Positions 41,530 to 51,900 of a DNA stretch of 64,000 bases are shown here, piece after piece. The position numbers and the translations under genes were made by a program. Origin of the DNA: Chaetoderma sp. LZ-2023a (taxonomy: Eukaryota > Mollusca > Caudofoveata > Chaetodermatida > Chaetodermatidae); contig CM067369.1 in assembly GCA_034401795.1 (NCBI GenBank), forward strand, positions 191,008,159 to 191,072,158. Reading direction: 5' to 3'. The notes under the pieces are model-generated. The model had not been told where the DNA came from and searched no databases. It saw only the letters and a program-made list of their open reading frames with translations. Within the stretch, counting starts at the first letter, position 1. Each line of letters begins with the position of its first letter.

Positions 41530-41764
41530 CATTACTCTAAAGAAGTATTTTATGTGTACTACCATCCATGGAATATACGTCCAGTTACATATGTATTTAA
41601 ACCTGATAAGGTTCTGTTATTCATTCCACACCACAAAAACCACACATCACGAAACCATGATGGATTTCGTCCATTGCTGATTTATAATTCAATATTAACC
41701 TTGTGCCTTGGACGCACTGAATGCATCTCGAAATGACAATCGCTAGAATGTTTATCTTTTTCAG

Positions 41765-44700
41765 ATAAGCAGAGTATCTGACCCTTCGTGTGCAGTAATC
41801 ATACGCCACATTGGTCATACACCACAGTCTGTTCATCTAGAGAATCTGGCCAATAGCCTGTCACATCAGATTTCCGTCGTGTTTGGTCTGCAGTCAAAGG
41901 AAATGGATGTAGCCTTTTCGGCGCCAAACAACCACGAGGATCTGTGGTTATGTATACGGAGAATTCCGAAAAACAAACTTCTGGTACTTCTATTAGATGA
42001 TATAGATAGTCTATCAAATGACGATAAAAACCACCTGTGTAATTTCCTTAAATCTGGTTTACCAGCAAATGTCAAAATAATAGTAACATCCAAGTCATGT
42101 GATCTGACAAACGCTTTGGAGGTACCACTTCTCAACGGGGACGAAGCAGAGCTTATCTTTGCAAAGTGTTTGTCGTTGACCTCATCATCTAGAGATAATG
42201 TAAGTGTTCAAAATGTGATGCAAAATTTCCAGAACAAAACACCTGTTATATCAGTAATTCTACAGCAACAACTTCTGCGAGATAATAGAAGCAGTCACCT
42301 TGACAACATATCCGGACTGGTTGATCAAATAGAAGCATGGTTGATGTCCCTTGAAGAAAGGCATGGTCAGCCCCTTGTATGTATGTGTCTCGGATATCTT
42401 GTGGCATCCCGTGACGGTCTCAGTGACTGTGAGATTGTAGACCTACTTTGCATCCATCGGGATAAATGGAATCAAACAAAACTAGGTGATCTTCGATCAA
42501 TATACCAGATCAGTTGGTTCTGGTGGCTACAGCTTAAACACAGTTTAGCAGTTTTTCTTACTATCCGCAATCACATCGAGTCTGATTTGTACTACATTGA
42601 ACATAGTATCATCCAAGATGTTGTTAAAAAGCGGTATGCCAGCTCTGATTGTCTCACAACACAAATACATTCTGATTTAGCTGGATATTTTCTACAATCT
42701 GAGAACAAAATTAGCTGCCATTCTTCCCATGAATGCAACAATCTGATTCGAGAAGATGCTGATAATGTACCACGTCGTAAAAGAAGATTTGAGAATGTAC
42801 CAACCCACCTGTATCTATCAGGGCGTACAATAGAGCTGAGTACCGATGCTCTATTTAGCTACGATTGGCTCTATAACAAGACACTGTGGGTGTCTCTTCA
42901 AGCAGTTATTGATGATTTTCAGTTGTGTCTAAATGATGAAACGAAGCTAGTGTTAGAGGCGCTTAAACTGTCGGAACAAACAATAAGGTGTGACCAGACT
43001 AGTATGGCGGCAGAGCTGGTAGGCAGATTACTTGTGTATTACAACACCCATATCAATATCCGAAAGCTTATTGATGACTGCCGGGAAAATTCAGCCCAGC
43101 AGTGTACTCTAATACCCACAATGCCATATTACACATATCCTGGAACTTCACTAAGTCACGTGATTGCACTGTCACATGCTATTAGTCGCATATTTCTGCA
43201 ATCAAACCAGCGCCATCTTATTGCACAAACTGATAGTGGTGATGTCAATGACAAGATATTTCAGCTGGATGTCTGCATTGGTCAAACAGTACGTGAAATA
43301 AATGGTTCATCAGGACGCGTTCTGCCTTGTTCCAATGATAATATGTTCATTCAGATTGAATCAGAAGAGAAAAAGGCAATAAAAATCCACTCTTTTGAGA
43401 CGGGTAGTCTTCTTGGACAGATCATTCCTCTTAAGCATGTTGACATCAAGTCACACGAGAAGATGTATAATGTAGTCGAATGTTGTGCCTCTGGTCGGCA
43501 TTTATGTGTAGCTGTATCCACAGAGACATTAAATTATCTCACTGTTGCCGACCTAAATACACGTGAAGTAGTAGCAGTTAACGAGCTTCCAGGCAAGCCT
43601 GATCGATGTATTATCACACCTGATGGGCAATTTGTATTCTGCACTGTAGGCTATAGCTTCATTGCATGGGAGCTGGATACCTTTGTTCAGACGTCTAATT
43701 TCCATCTTCAAATTTATCCACAAAATGTAACATTTACAAATGCTAGCAATCGTTGTTTCATATCGGAGTCATGTGGTTCCGATATATATTCCATGCATCT
43801 TAAACACGGATCAATCGAGGTTACTTTTCGCATTTCCTTGGGCGATTACATGATTGGTGATTCGGTGTCAGAAATGGTTGTTTCTTCAGATGACTGTTTG
43901 ATGTGCTTTCAAGGTCAGAAACAGCTTCTCATGTTTGATCTACGAACAAACAAATTGAAAGTCATCATTCATATTCCTGAAGAACATAGAACAGACTTAA
44001 CATTATCGTCACAATCTTGGAAGATACATAACAGCTCTAATTCATTCCAACAAGTCACCTTTAGCCCTGACAACTGCCATCTGTTAGCCAGTGTCTACTG
44101 CACTATCTACATATGGGATTTAAGAACAGCGCAAATTTTGACACAGATTCACGCACCTGTTGGAGTTGTTGATACAATGCTCATATCACATCATTTCAAT
44201 CGACTTATTGTCCATAGCAATGGCAGTAAGCTTATTCACGTCTGGAACATTGATGATGTCCTGAATAACTGCAACAATCCCCGTGATAAGCTCACAGATT
44301 CGGTGCTTCAGATTGTTGTCACAACAAAACAAAATAAAGCATTTGTGACATGCAGTGATAGCAGACAAATTGTTGTGTTTGATCTAGAAAGCGGCAAGAT
44401 GACAGACATCATCACCCATGATGAACACATATTCGACTTTGCCGTTGCACCTTCAGAAATGTATGTGATGGTCTCTTTGGCAAGCAAGAGGGTTGAGACA
44501 GCTGCCAAAATCTGGAAAGTAGGCAGTCATTGCGTCCTTAAGGAAGTTCCAAACTTAAAAGGATACTGTGTCAGTTTTCACCAGTCTGACTCTTTCCTGT
44601 TGATTGGCAGAGTGACTGATGCATACCAAGCCTCATATTGCATGCAACATTACGAAATTCAAGATGATTCTGTCAAAATGTTCCAGTATGAAAACCTTAT

Positions 44701-45466
44701 CAAACAGGTTATGACACATCCATTTCTGACACCAAATGATCGCTTCCTTGTGATGCTATCTTCGGAGGATCAGACAGCCAGCACAGGCCGAGCCAAACAT
44801 TGGGGTATTGTAGTCTGGGACACCCACAATCCTTCCGTGCTATTAAAGCTATTTCCTGGTTCGTTTTGTAATAGTGCAAACATGTCCAGTGTTATCGATG
44901 TTCGACCATGCAGAGCTGATGATAACATTATATGTGTTATATACTCTATGAGCACAGAGCAGATAACACCCGATGAACAAAGTAATCCGTCATATGGATT
45001 TCTCCTTCTGGACCTGAATCAAGAACAAATGATGGCTTTGTGTGAGCCGTTCATGTATTCTGCCGCCGCATATTCACCCTCTATTTTGTTTTCATCAGAT
45101 ATGGCATTTAGTTTGGGTACTGATTCTCAGATATTTGACATTACTCGAGGACAGTACCTCTACACACTGCCCTTAAGCAGTGAGTTAACTGGAGCCACCC
45201 CGAAAGGGCTTGCACTTGACGGCACAGCTGTTGTTTATTATAAAGGCTCCTTCATTTACGTAATGGATAGAGTGCATGGCAAACAGACAGCGAAGTGTGA
45301 CGTTCATAATGACATTACATGTATTCGTGTTTGCCCAGATGATAAAACTATTATTGTAGGGTGCCACGACGGCAGTATCTTGAGCTATAAGCTTGGAAAT
45401 CCATTCAGCAAAGTCAGTTTTGAAATAATACAAAGCCAGTGCAAGTCTAGCGGTATAACGGGTTAA
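41765..45466 (+). CDS. NACHT-WD40 protein, terminal exon in window
   Basis: 1,233 uninterrupted codons after acceptor TCTTTTTCAG, joining in phase 0 to the P-loop exon. Residues about 1-130: rest of the NACHT core with Walker B LLVLLLDDIDSLS and a sensor-like VKIIVTSK. Residues about 130-430: helical winged-helix and superhelical region (LSDCEIVDLLCIH, HSIIQDVVKKRY). From about 460 to the end: beta-propeller repeats, with ITPDGQFVFCTVGYSFIAWE, SPDNCHLLASVYCTIYIWDL, LIVHSNGSKLIHVWNID, GIVVWDTHNP and VCPDDKTIIVGCHDGSILSY among the clearest; probably two propellers. In the family, ligand sensing by the WD40 part is thought to release NACHT for oligomerisation. Stop TAA at 45464-45466. Intact, so under selection or recently active. 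Confidence 0.9.
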   Translation: MSRVSDPSCAVIIRHIGHTPQSVHLENLANSLSHQISVVFGLQSKEMDVAFSAPNNHEDLWLCIRRIPKNKLLVLLLDDIDSLSNDDKNHLCNFLKSGLPANVKIIVTSKSCDLTNALEVPLLNGDEAELIFAKCLSLTSSSRDNVSVQNVMQNFQNKTPVISVILQQQLLRDNRSSHLDNISGLVDQIEAWLMSLEERHGQPLVCMCLGYLVASRDGLSDCEIVDLLCIHRDKWNQTKLGDLRSIYQISWFWWLQLKHSLAVFLTIRNHIESDLYYIEHSIIQDVVKKRYASSDCLTTQIHSDLAGYFLQSENKISCHSSHECNNLIREDADNVPRRKRRFENVPTHLYLSGRTIELSTDALFSYDWLYNKTLWVSLQAVIDDFQLCLNDETKLVLEALKLSEQTIRCDQTSMAAELVGRLLVYYNTHINIRKLIDDCRENSAQQCTLIPTMPYYTYPGTSLSHVIALSHAISRIFLQSNQRHLIAQTDSGDVNDKIFQLDVCIGQTVREINGSSGRVLPCSNDNMFIQIESEEKKAIKIHSFETGSLLGQIIPLKHVDIKSHEKMYNVVECCASGRHLCVAVSTETLNYLTVADLNTREVVAVNELPGKPDRCIITPDGQFVFCTVGYSFIAWELDTFVQTSNFHLQIYPQNVTFTNASNRCFISESCGSDIYSMHLKHGSIEVTFRISLGDYMIGDSVSEMVVSSDDCLMCFQGQKQLLMFDLRTNKLKVIIHIPEEHRTDLTLSSQSWKIHNSSNSFQQVTFSPDNCHLLASVYCTIYIWDLRTAQILTQIHAPVGVVDTMLISHHFNRLIVHSNGSKLIHVWNIDDVLNNCNNPRDKLTDSVLQIVVTTKQNKAFVTCSDSRQIVVFDLESGKMTDIITHDEHIFDFAVAPSEMYVMVSLASKRVETAAKIWKVGSHCVLKEVPNLKGYCVSFHQSDSFLLIGRVTDAYQASYCMQHYEIQDDSVKMFQYENLIKQVMTHPFLTPNDRFLVMLSSEDQTASTGRAKHWGIVVWDTHNPSVLLKLFPGSFCNSANMSSVIDVRPCRADDNIICVIYSMSTEQITPDEQSNPSYGFLLLDLNQEQMMALCEPFMYSAAAYSPSILFSSDMAFSLGTDSQIFDITRGQYLYTLPLSSELTGATPKGLALDGTAVVYYKGSFIYVMDRVHGKQTAKCDVHNDITCIRVCPDDKTIIVGCHDGSILSYKLGNPFSKVSFEIIQSQCKSSGITG

Positions 45467-45492
45467 TGCATTAGCAGAGTGGTCAAACAGTA

Positions 45493-45545
<53 letters not shown>

Positions 45546-46067
45546 TATATATCGTCATGGCATCATCTGTTCAACCATACAAGATACGTCTAGGCCCATC
45601 TCTAAGAGTAAGTTACTGAAACAATATGCATATTATGTCAAGCAATATTCCAGATAATCTCGTGTATTGCAAATGTAAAAAAACAGAATGCTCGTCCTAT
45701 CTATCTATGTAGCTCGTTAAACCAAACGAGTCTATACTTATTCTATAAGAGTGTTATGTAGAGCAATTGTTTACACACCTATCGTTAGTTAGAATCAATT
45801 GGATAGAATAATCGTCGGGTTTGAATGTCTCTTATAAGATCATTTATTAATTCATTGAAATAGACACGTATTTTCGATGCCAAAAAATGAATTAAACCCT
45901 ATATCGTTAACCGGAATCAAATTGTCCCAAAGGTGCATAGACTCCAAACGTGTATAGCTATCTTCCTGAGTTTGTGAGAGAATTTCACCTTTTAGCACTA
46001 AATTTACTGGACATGATTGTAAAATCATGAAATTTGGACCCTGATGACGCAGGTTAATGGCTCTGTA
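45467..46067 (+). other. Host gene 3' flank with (CT)n tract
   Basis: A pure CT dinucleotide run (45496-45541) begins 30 bp after the stop codon, followed by ATATATATAT. No AATAAA is seen in the next 500 bp; an ATTAAA lies near 45891. The rest shows no gene. Glu/Arg-repeat frames on the - strand are artefacts of the CT run. Confidence 0.5.
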
Positions 46068-46452
46068 TTGGACCACCTTTCCAGAATATCCATCAATCAA
46101 TCTGACGTCATATTACGTCAGAATCAGCTAAGTGGCGTGTAGGATGACGTTATAAATAATTCTATTTGGCCCGTCTTTAACCCGCCCGACCTTTTTTCAG
46201 TCCGACATATTGTACAAATTGTATGTCTTTACCATTTAATAAACATTCTGTTGAATATTTTGAGACTAATTTGACTGGGCATAGGCAACAGCATCCAGTC
46301 AAATCAATTTCAAAATATTTAACAGCTTACCTGTAGTTTTCAGGAAATTGATTGTAATGTCATTCAGGGATCGATTGATCCCAATAAGACCGAGGTGTGG
46401 GTGGAGCTTTGATAGAAATGGGCGGGGCATAGCTAAAACTGGAAATATCCAA
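46068..46452 (+). mobile_element. Palindromic-core MITE copy, best preserved
   Basis: Ends TTGGACCACCTTTCCAG and (inverted) TTGGATATTTCCAG, flanked by TA on both sides (GTA|TTGG ... CCAA|TACC), consistent with a TA target duplication as in Tc1/mariner-related MITEs. The left arm has TGACGTCATATTACGTCAG, the core palindrome is at about 46250-46325, and the right arm has GATCGATTGATCCCAATAAG and GGGCGGGGCATAGC. 385 bp, no coding capacity. Confidence 0.75.
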
Positions 46453-47542
46453 TACCGGGTTGTATTATTGGGCCAATACGCCTGGTATTTGTTCAGTACT
46501 GGCCCAGAACCGACGTTATGTTAGGAGTGGCAAACTGCAGTCTGCGCCTCGTAACTGGATAATATCATTCAAATCTATTAATTTCATCTGCTGACTCATC
46601 GGTTTGTCCGACAATAATGAATATTTTGATTGAATGGTCGCATCCATTGCTTGTATCACAGTGCTGTAGACCGTTACCTAGACTCCAGCTAGTCTATCTC
46701 CTTAACCCTTACCACTCTTAAGTCAAAGTTTTTAATGTTCTATTAAATTAAAAGATGAACTGGTGTTCATTGTTCATCAGATTTGGTGGAAGAAGTCACT
46801 GTCGTAGACAGCATCGTCGTCCTCTAACTTGTTTTAAAATGTACACCAGTTTCTTTGCTATTGAAACACCCAAAGAGAGAAAATTGACATCAGAGTGGTA
46901 AGGGTTAACAGGACGTACACAATTTTCAGTCAAAAGACTGGCTGGTGTATGCAAATTTTTAAATGCATCGTCATAAGGAAATGATATTGCAACCTACATT
47001 GTAAGGAATCTCATTGACTGCTTTGTCGATGGCTTTGATTGGTTGACGGATTTTTAACCAATCTACGAATTGTAGCCATCGATACGGAGGACATTTAAGG
47101 ACTCTATCAGGATACTGCTAGACTGTGGAACAAACTAGCGTGTTTTATATGTGACAAATGTACAAACATGTTTTATATGTGACAAATTTCAGACACATTT
47201 TTTCCTAGAAGTTGTGCTTGCTATGTTTTCAAAGAAGTATGTGGCGTGGTGTTATTTTTAATATGACCTACAGTATTAAAACGGAATGTAATAAATGGAT
47301 ATAATTACGCAACAGGTTTCGCACCGATATTTGGTTACCGACTCAGCCTCGCTACCAGTCTGTACGTGACTGATAACCCATATTTAGACAACCAGTAGTC
47401 TAAACAGTGTTGACTATACGTAGGGGCCTACATAATGTGTCAATGCATCTTTCAAGCAATCTGGTGTATTCTCATGAAAACATCTACAGCGTAGATTTTG
47501 TGGTTGGCTAAAACTAAAAGAAATTTTGTTTCAAGTCGAAAG
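46453..47542. other. No gene recognised
   Basis: AT-rich sequence. A short local repeat of TGTTTTATATGTGACAAAT (47132-47185) is the only structure noticed. Confidence 0.5.
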
Positions 47543-48130
47543 TTCAAATATCTAGGTCATTGGGTTACTAAGTGCAACTCGAAATACATATTTCTAGCCA
47601 TTGGTCAGGAACAATATAGAGTCACCAAACTTGGCACATCCATTCATATTATAGGTGGCTAGAGGTTCCGTGAGTTTTAGGGTACAACATCAAATATCTA
47701 GGTCAAGAGGTCGCCTAATTCGTACCGGTATACACATCCTTAGCCAGAAATCGTGAACGTAGGCAGGTACAAACACCAAATTTGAAAGATCCATTCATAT
47801 TATTGCTGGATAGAAGTTCCATGAGTTTTTAGACAAACAATCAAATATCTAGGTCACGGGATCATGCGTGCATCCCAAAATACACATTTTTAGCCATGAA
47901 TCGGGAATGCAAGAAGGGAGAAACACCGAATTTGGATATCTATTCATCTTATAGACCGCTAGAAGTTCTATCAGTTTCCGGACAAATCATCAGATACCTA
48001 GGCCATAAGATCACGAAGTGCATACTGGAATACACATTTTTTACCATAACCCTGGAATGCAAGATGGGAGAATCACCAGATTTAGCACACGCCATTATTA
48101 CTTTCAGCGTGCGGTCAACGGATCAACTAG
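47543..48130 (+). repeat. Minisatellite, four units of about 150 bp
   Basis: Units start near 47543, 47690, 47840 and 47988, each opening with TCAAATATCTAGGTCA (CAGATACCTAGGCCA in the last) and containing a CATTTTTAGCCAT(G)AAT(C)GG-like stretch, AAACACCAAATTTG and CCATTCATATTAT. Divergence rises toward the last unit. The 95-codon frame at 47896-48183 is a repeat by-product. Confidence 0.8.
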
Positions 48131-48987
48131 CTAGGTCACATGGGTCCGTAAGTGCATTGTTAAGACAGAGCGCAAAGGCGTGAGACAGCATCTCCATCGA
48201 GTGCATACGTGTTGTCTATTAGAACAGGCGTTAGCACCCCTTGTGAACACAAACGGTTTTTCATAAACATAGGTCGTACAAAAGGAACGTCTTCCTGGAA
48301 GATCCACCTATTAATTAATTAATTAACTATTTAATTGATGAATACGAGTAGTAAACGGCGGTTATAATCGTTATTGTTCTTCTCAGCAGGAGGTCTTTGA
48401 GAACAATGGCGATCGTCCGCACACAAAGGAAGAACAATGGCGATCGTCTGCACATGTTTTTTTTAGAACAATGGCGATTATAACCCCACGGTAGAGAGAT
48501 TTGAGAACAATGCCGTCTATATTCGCACACTTGAGAATCTATATTTATTATATTTATGGTAAAACCCCGTTGTATGCCCTGAAAATGTTAACCCTTGTGT
48601 ATTTTACGTTTTAACTTAGCGGCGCACCCCCCCCCCCTCACCCTCCCTCCGTGGCCCCACCGTGGTAGTGTGGTATGTAAGGTAAAAATAATAGAGTTTA
48701 AGAGGTGGTCTGATAATAGGATGTAAAATAGAGTTTAAGAGGTGGTCTGATAAGGGAGGTCTATGAGGAGGCTGAGGAGTAGCGGAGAGGAGGAGAAGGA
48801 GGCTGAGGAGGAATGCTATGGCGGCCGGGCAGTCTCTGCATGGAGTTGTTTTCTGCGCTTAAGCAGAGCGTGCTTGTCTAGTTCGTTGTCGATATTTGTT
48901 CTTTTTTAAAAGAAACATTTTAGAGTGTAGATTTTAAGAGAATAGTTTAAAAAAAATATTAAGTGTGTGTGTTAAAGACATAACAAA
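48131..48987. repeat. Short tandem motifs upstream of second polymerase
   Basis: Three to four copies of GAGAACAATGGCGATCGTC (48398-48505), a duplicated ATAGAGTTTAAGAGGTGGTC (about 48690 and 48728) and a GAGGAGG-rich stretch (48765-48815), then an AT-rich leader. The GAGTTTAAGAGG copies are reminiscent of the Polinton TTTAA core but lack a nearby start. The ATG at 48988 has a good context (ACAAAATGG). Confidence 0.55.
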
Positions 48988-51900
48988 ATGGCAGATAATT
49001 TAATCGTCGATATTATAGAACGTAAAGAGGCGGTTAATGTGATTTTGCAGCAGATGCGCGACTCTGATGTCGCTAGATTAAACATGGATTTACCCTATTC
49101 ACCTGATGAACATGTGGATAACCTTTTATATCTGGGTTCTATGTTATATGAACCCGACTTTACAATTTCGCAAACGTGCGTATCTGTTGAACATAACGAC
49201 ATTGCATTACGTGATGTAAATGATAGTGATGTCAACTCTATTCCTGATTACTGTGAAGTCATTCCTGAACTGTCTATTACGAATACCGATGCTGATGTTT
49301 TCAATTAGCTGGATGATTTATATGATTATGACGTAATCATACCTACTCAACTTGCTTCTACCGATCATACGAGAACTGAACTAACTATTCCTGATCTGAG
49401 TACCGTACCATCATCATTTTTCAATTATCCTCATAATGATTGCGACGTAATTGATCCTAATTATTCGACCGATGTACGTGATGGACACAATCTAAATTTA
49501 ATTGACGTTGCACCAGTTCCAGACTGTATTGCGCCATTTGCTAATGACCTATCTCAGGATTTAGCATGCCTTCTTAATGATTACGACGTAAATTTATTTG
49601 ATGATGCATCCCTTCTTGACTGCATTGCGCCTTCATATAATGACCTATCTCCGGATTTAGCATGCCTTCCTAATGAATCCGACCTAAATTTATTCGTCGA
49701 TGCACCAGTTCCTGACTGTATTGTGCCTTCTGCTAATGACGTATCTCCAGATTTAGCATGCCTTCCTAATGACACCATCCTAAATTTATTTGCCGATGCA
49801 CCAGTTGCAGACTGTATTGTGCCTTCTGCTAATGACTTATCTCTGGATTTAGCATGCCTTCCTAACGATTCCGCTTATTTCATCGATGTTCCTACCCATC
49901 AACCTCTTATTGACATGCGTGCAAATCATTCGACAGATGAAATTAGTCTCATCACTGATGAAATCAGTCGATGTATAGCAGAGAATATAGTGCTTACAGA
50001 TGATCTACTTAATCGTTATTTGAAATGCGTTCGTCATGAGCACGCTCAAATCGGAGGGTCAGTATTTGATTATACCGACTATATATCTGTGGAGACTGTG
50101 CGCAAATACCGCAGTAAAAAGTTTCATCTCGAAGGTACTGAATATAATATATCTTTTAAAAGGTATCCTATAGCCGATACAGCACTTTCTCATTCTGAGT
50201 TCGTGTCAGCCGTCTTTCAATCTTTGCTTGATATGTATAGTGAATATAGCAATGTTCAGCCGAATGATCACGTGAGAATCGAATTGATTCACCGTTCTTT
50301 GGAATTTCCGATAGCGATGGATTTTAGGTTATGGAATGAAATTATGCCTGACATAATTTTAGAATCAGTGGAAAAAGTCATTCAGTCAAATACTGATTGT
50401 AGGTTATCAGAGGGTTTTGAATTTCACGTTTTTCGTGTAGAGGACTACAACTCAGGTGGGTGAAATGATACTCTCCTAGGCGCATCGATTCTAGACAATT
50501 AAATTTATTAAATTTACATTCATCTGATTTAGATGCGTACATGCATATAAAAAGATGTATTATACCTGTATGTGCCGAATATGCATTCTGTTTCGCGGCA
50601 GGAATATATTTAGGAAAAAGATTTATTGAGAAAATGAACAAATTAATCTCTGCTAATGAATGGACTAATTTGAGACATAATAAAACATATTTGACGCATA
50701 TGGCGCGTGAATATCATACAGCTTGTAGTATTCCTGAACGCGAAATTAATAGTACTGATTGGAACAAATTTCAGGAACATTTTCGCAATCAATTTTCTAT
50801 TCAAGTCTACTCAGAGTCAACGCATGAACGCCTATTCGGCAGCGCTTCCCCGAGTTTACCGTGCATAAATCTTATGCGAATCAGAATGTGATAATCATAT
50901 ATCCTTAATCACGTCTATGGCCGCATTTCTTATGGTACTTAATTACTGTACGCGGTGTAATGCGCCATACTCTAATGATCACTCATGCGTTCCACGCTGT
51001 AGTAGTTGTCAGCCACCTTATTCTGATAAAGGATCTTGTACTTCTACAGACGCTACGCATAAGATAATGTGTACTGATTGTCATCGTAAGTTTTATGACC
51101 ATCAATGTATGGCGAACCACCTCTCTAATGGGACCTGCGAAATGGTGACGGCATGCCCCCACTGTTTCAGTCGCATACGTAAAGATGACGATGAACACGT
51201 ATGCGGTATGACAAAATGTCACGCATGTAAAGAAAAGTATGTCATTACTGAAAATCATACGTGTTATCATAAAGTAATTGAAGAACCTATTATGTCATTA
51301 TCCCACGCACGCTCAATGTGTATGAATGCCGACAATTGTAGTTACGAAGATTTTCAAAAATACATCATTTACGACACAGAAACATATTTATCACCTATTG
51401 ACAGTAGAAATACTAATATTCCAGCTGAGCATAAAGTCAATCTCGTGGTTGCCAACATATGTTGTGATGCGTGCTTCGAGCAACCGCTTGAAGATGATTG
51501 CTCTAAATGTCATCGAGGCATGAATTATGGATATGTTCGCTTTCACGGGTTAGACGCAGTGGATCAGTTCGTTAGCTGGTTGACACATGTTAAGGCTGCC
51601 CATGTCAGTAAAAAAATGTGAGAAAATATGTTTTCGTGCCCATGATTCTCTTTTACTCCATCAATGCATTTGCAAAACAGCTAACCTGTATCTTAAACCT
51701 ACAAATAGTATCATGTGCGGTCGTTCAGTTCTCTCATTTGACGTAGGTACTATTCAGTTTATCGATTCCATTAACATTTTCCCCCTTTCATTACGTAAGG
51801 TGGACGATGCTTTTAATCTTCCCGTTCGTAAGGGGACATTTCCCCATCAGCTCAACACACTTAAATATTGGGTACGGTAATACCCTTTCCCGAGAGGGAG

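Larger units (their letters stand above)
16110..41764 (+). other. 25.7-kb intron filled by nested transposons
   Basis: The donor GTATGC at 16110 and the acceptor TCTTTTTCAG ending at 41764 bound an intron in phase 0, so the NACHT reading frame passes from GCACTGAAG to ATAAGCAGAGTA. Almost all of it is explained by one - strand LINE with two Polinton-type elements inserted in it, all between two (TAC)n tracts. The splice assignment rests on frame continuity, on the Walker A segment in one exon and Walker B in the next, and on standard splice signals; RNA evidence would be decisive. Confidence 0.75.

Noticed and set aside
45185-45544. Glu/Arg-repeat frame on the - strand
   Set aside because: Derived from the (CT)n tract and antisense to the intact NACHT-WD40 exon.
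48327-48530. Short - strand frame upstream of the second polymerase
   Set aside because: It covers the GAGAACAATGGCGATCG tandem repeats; no domain and no promoter context.
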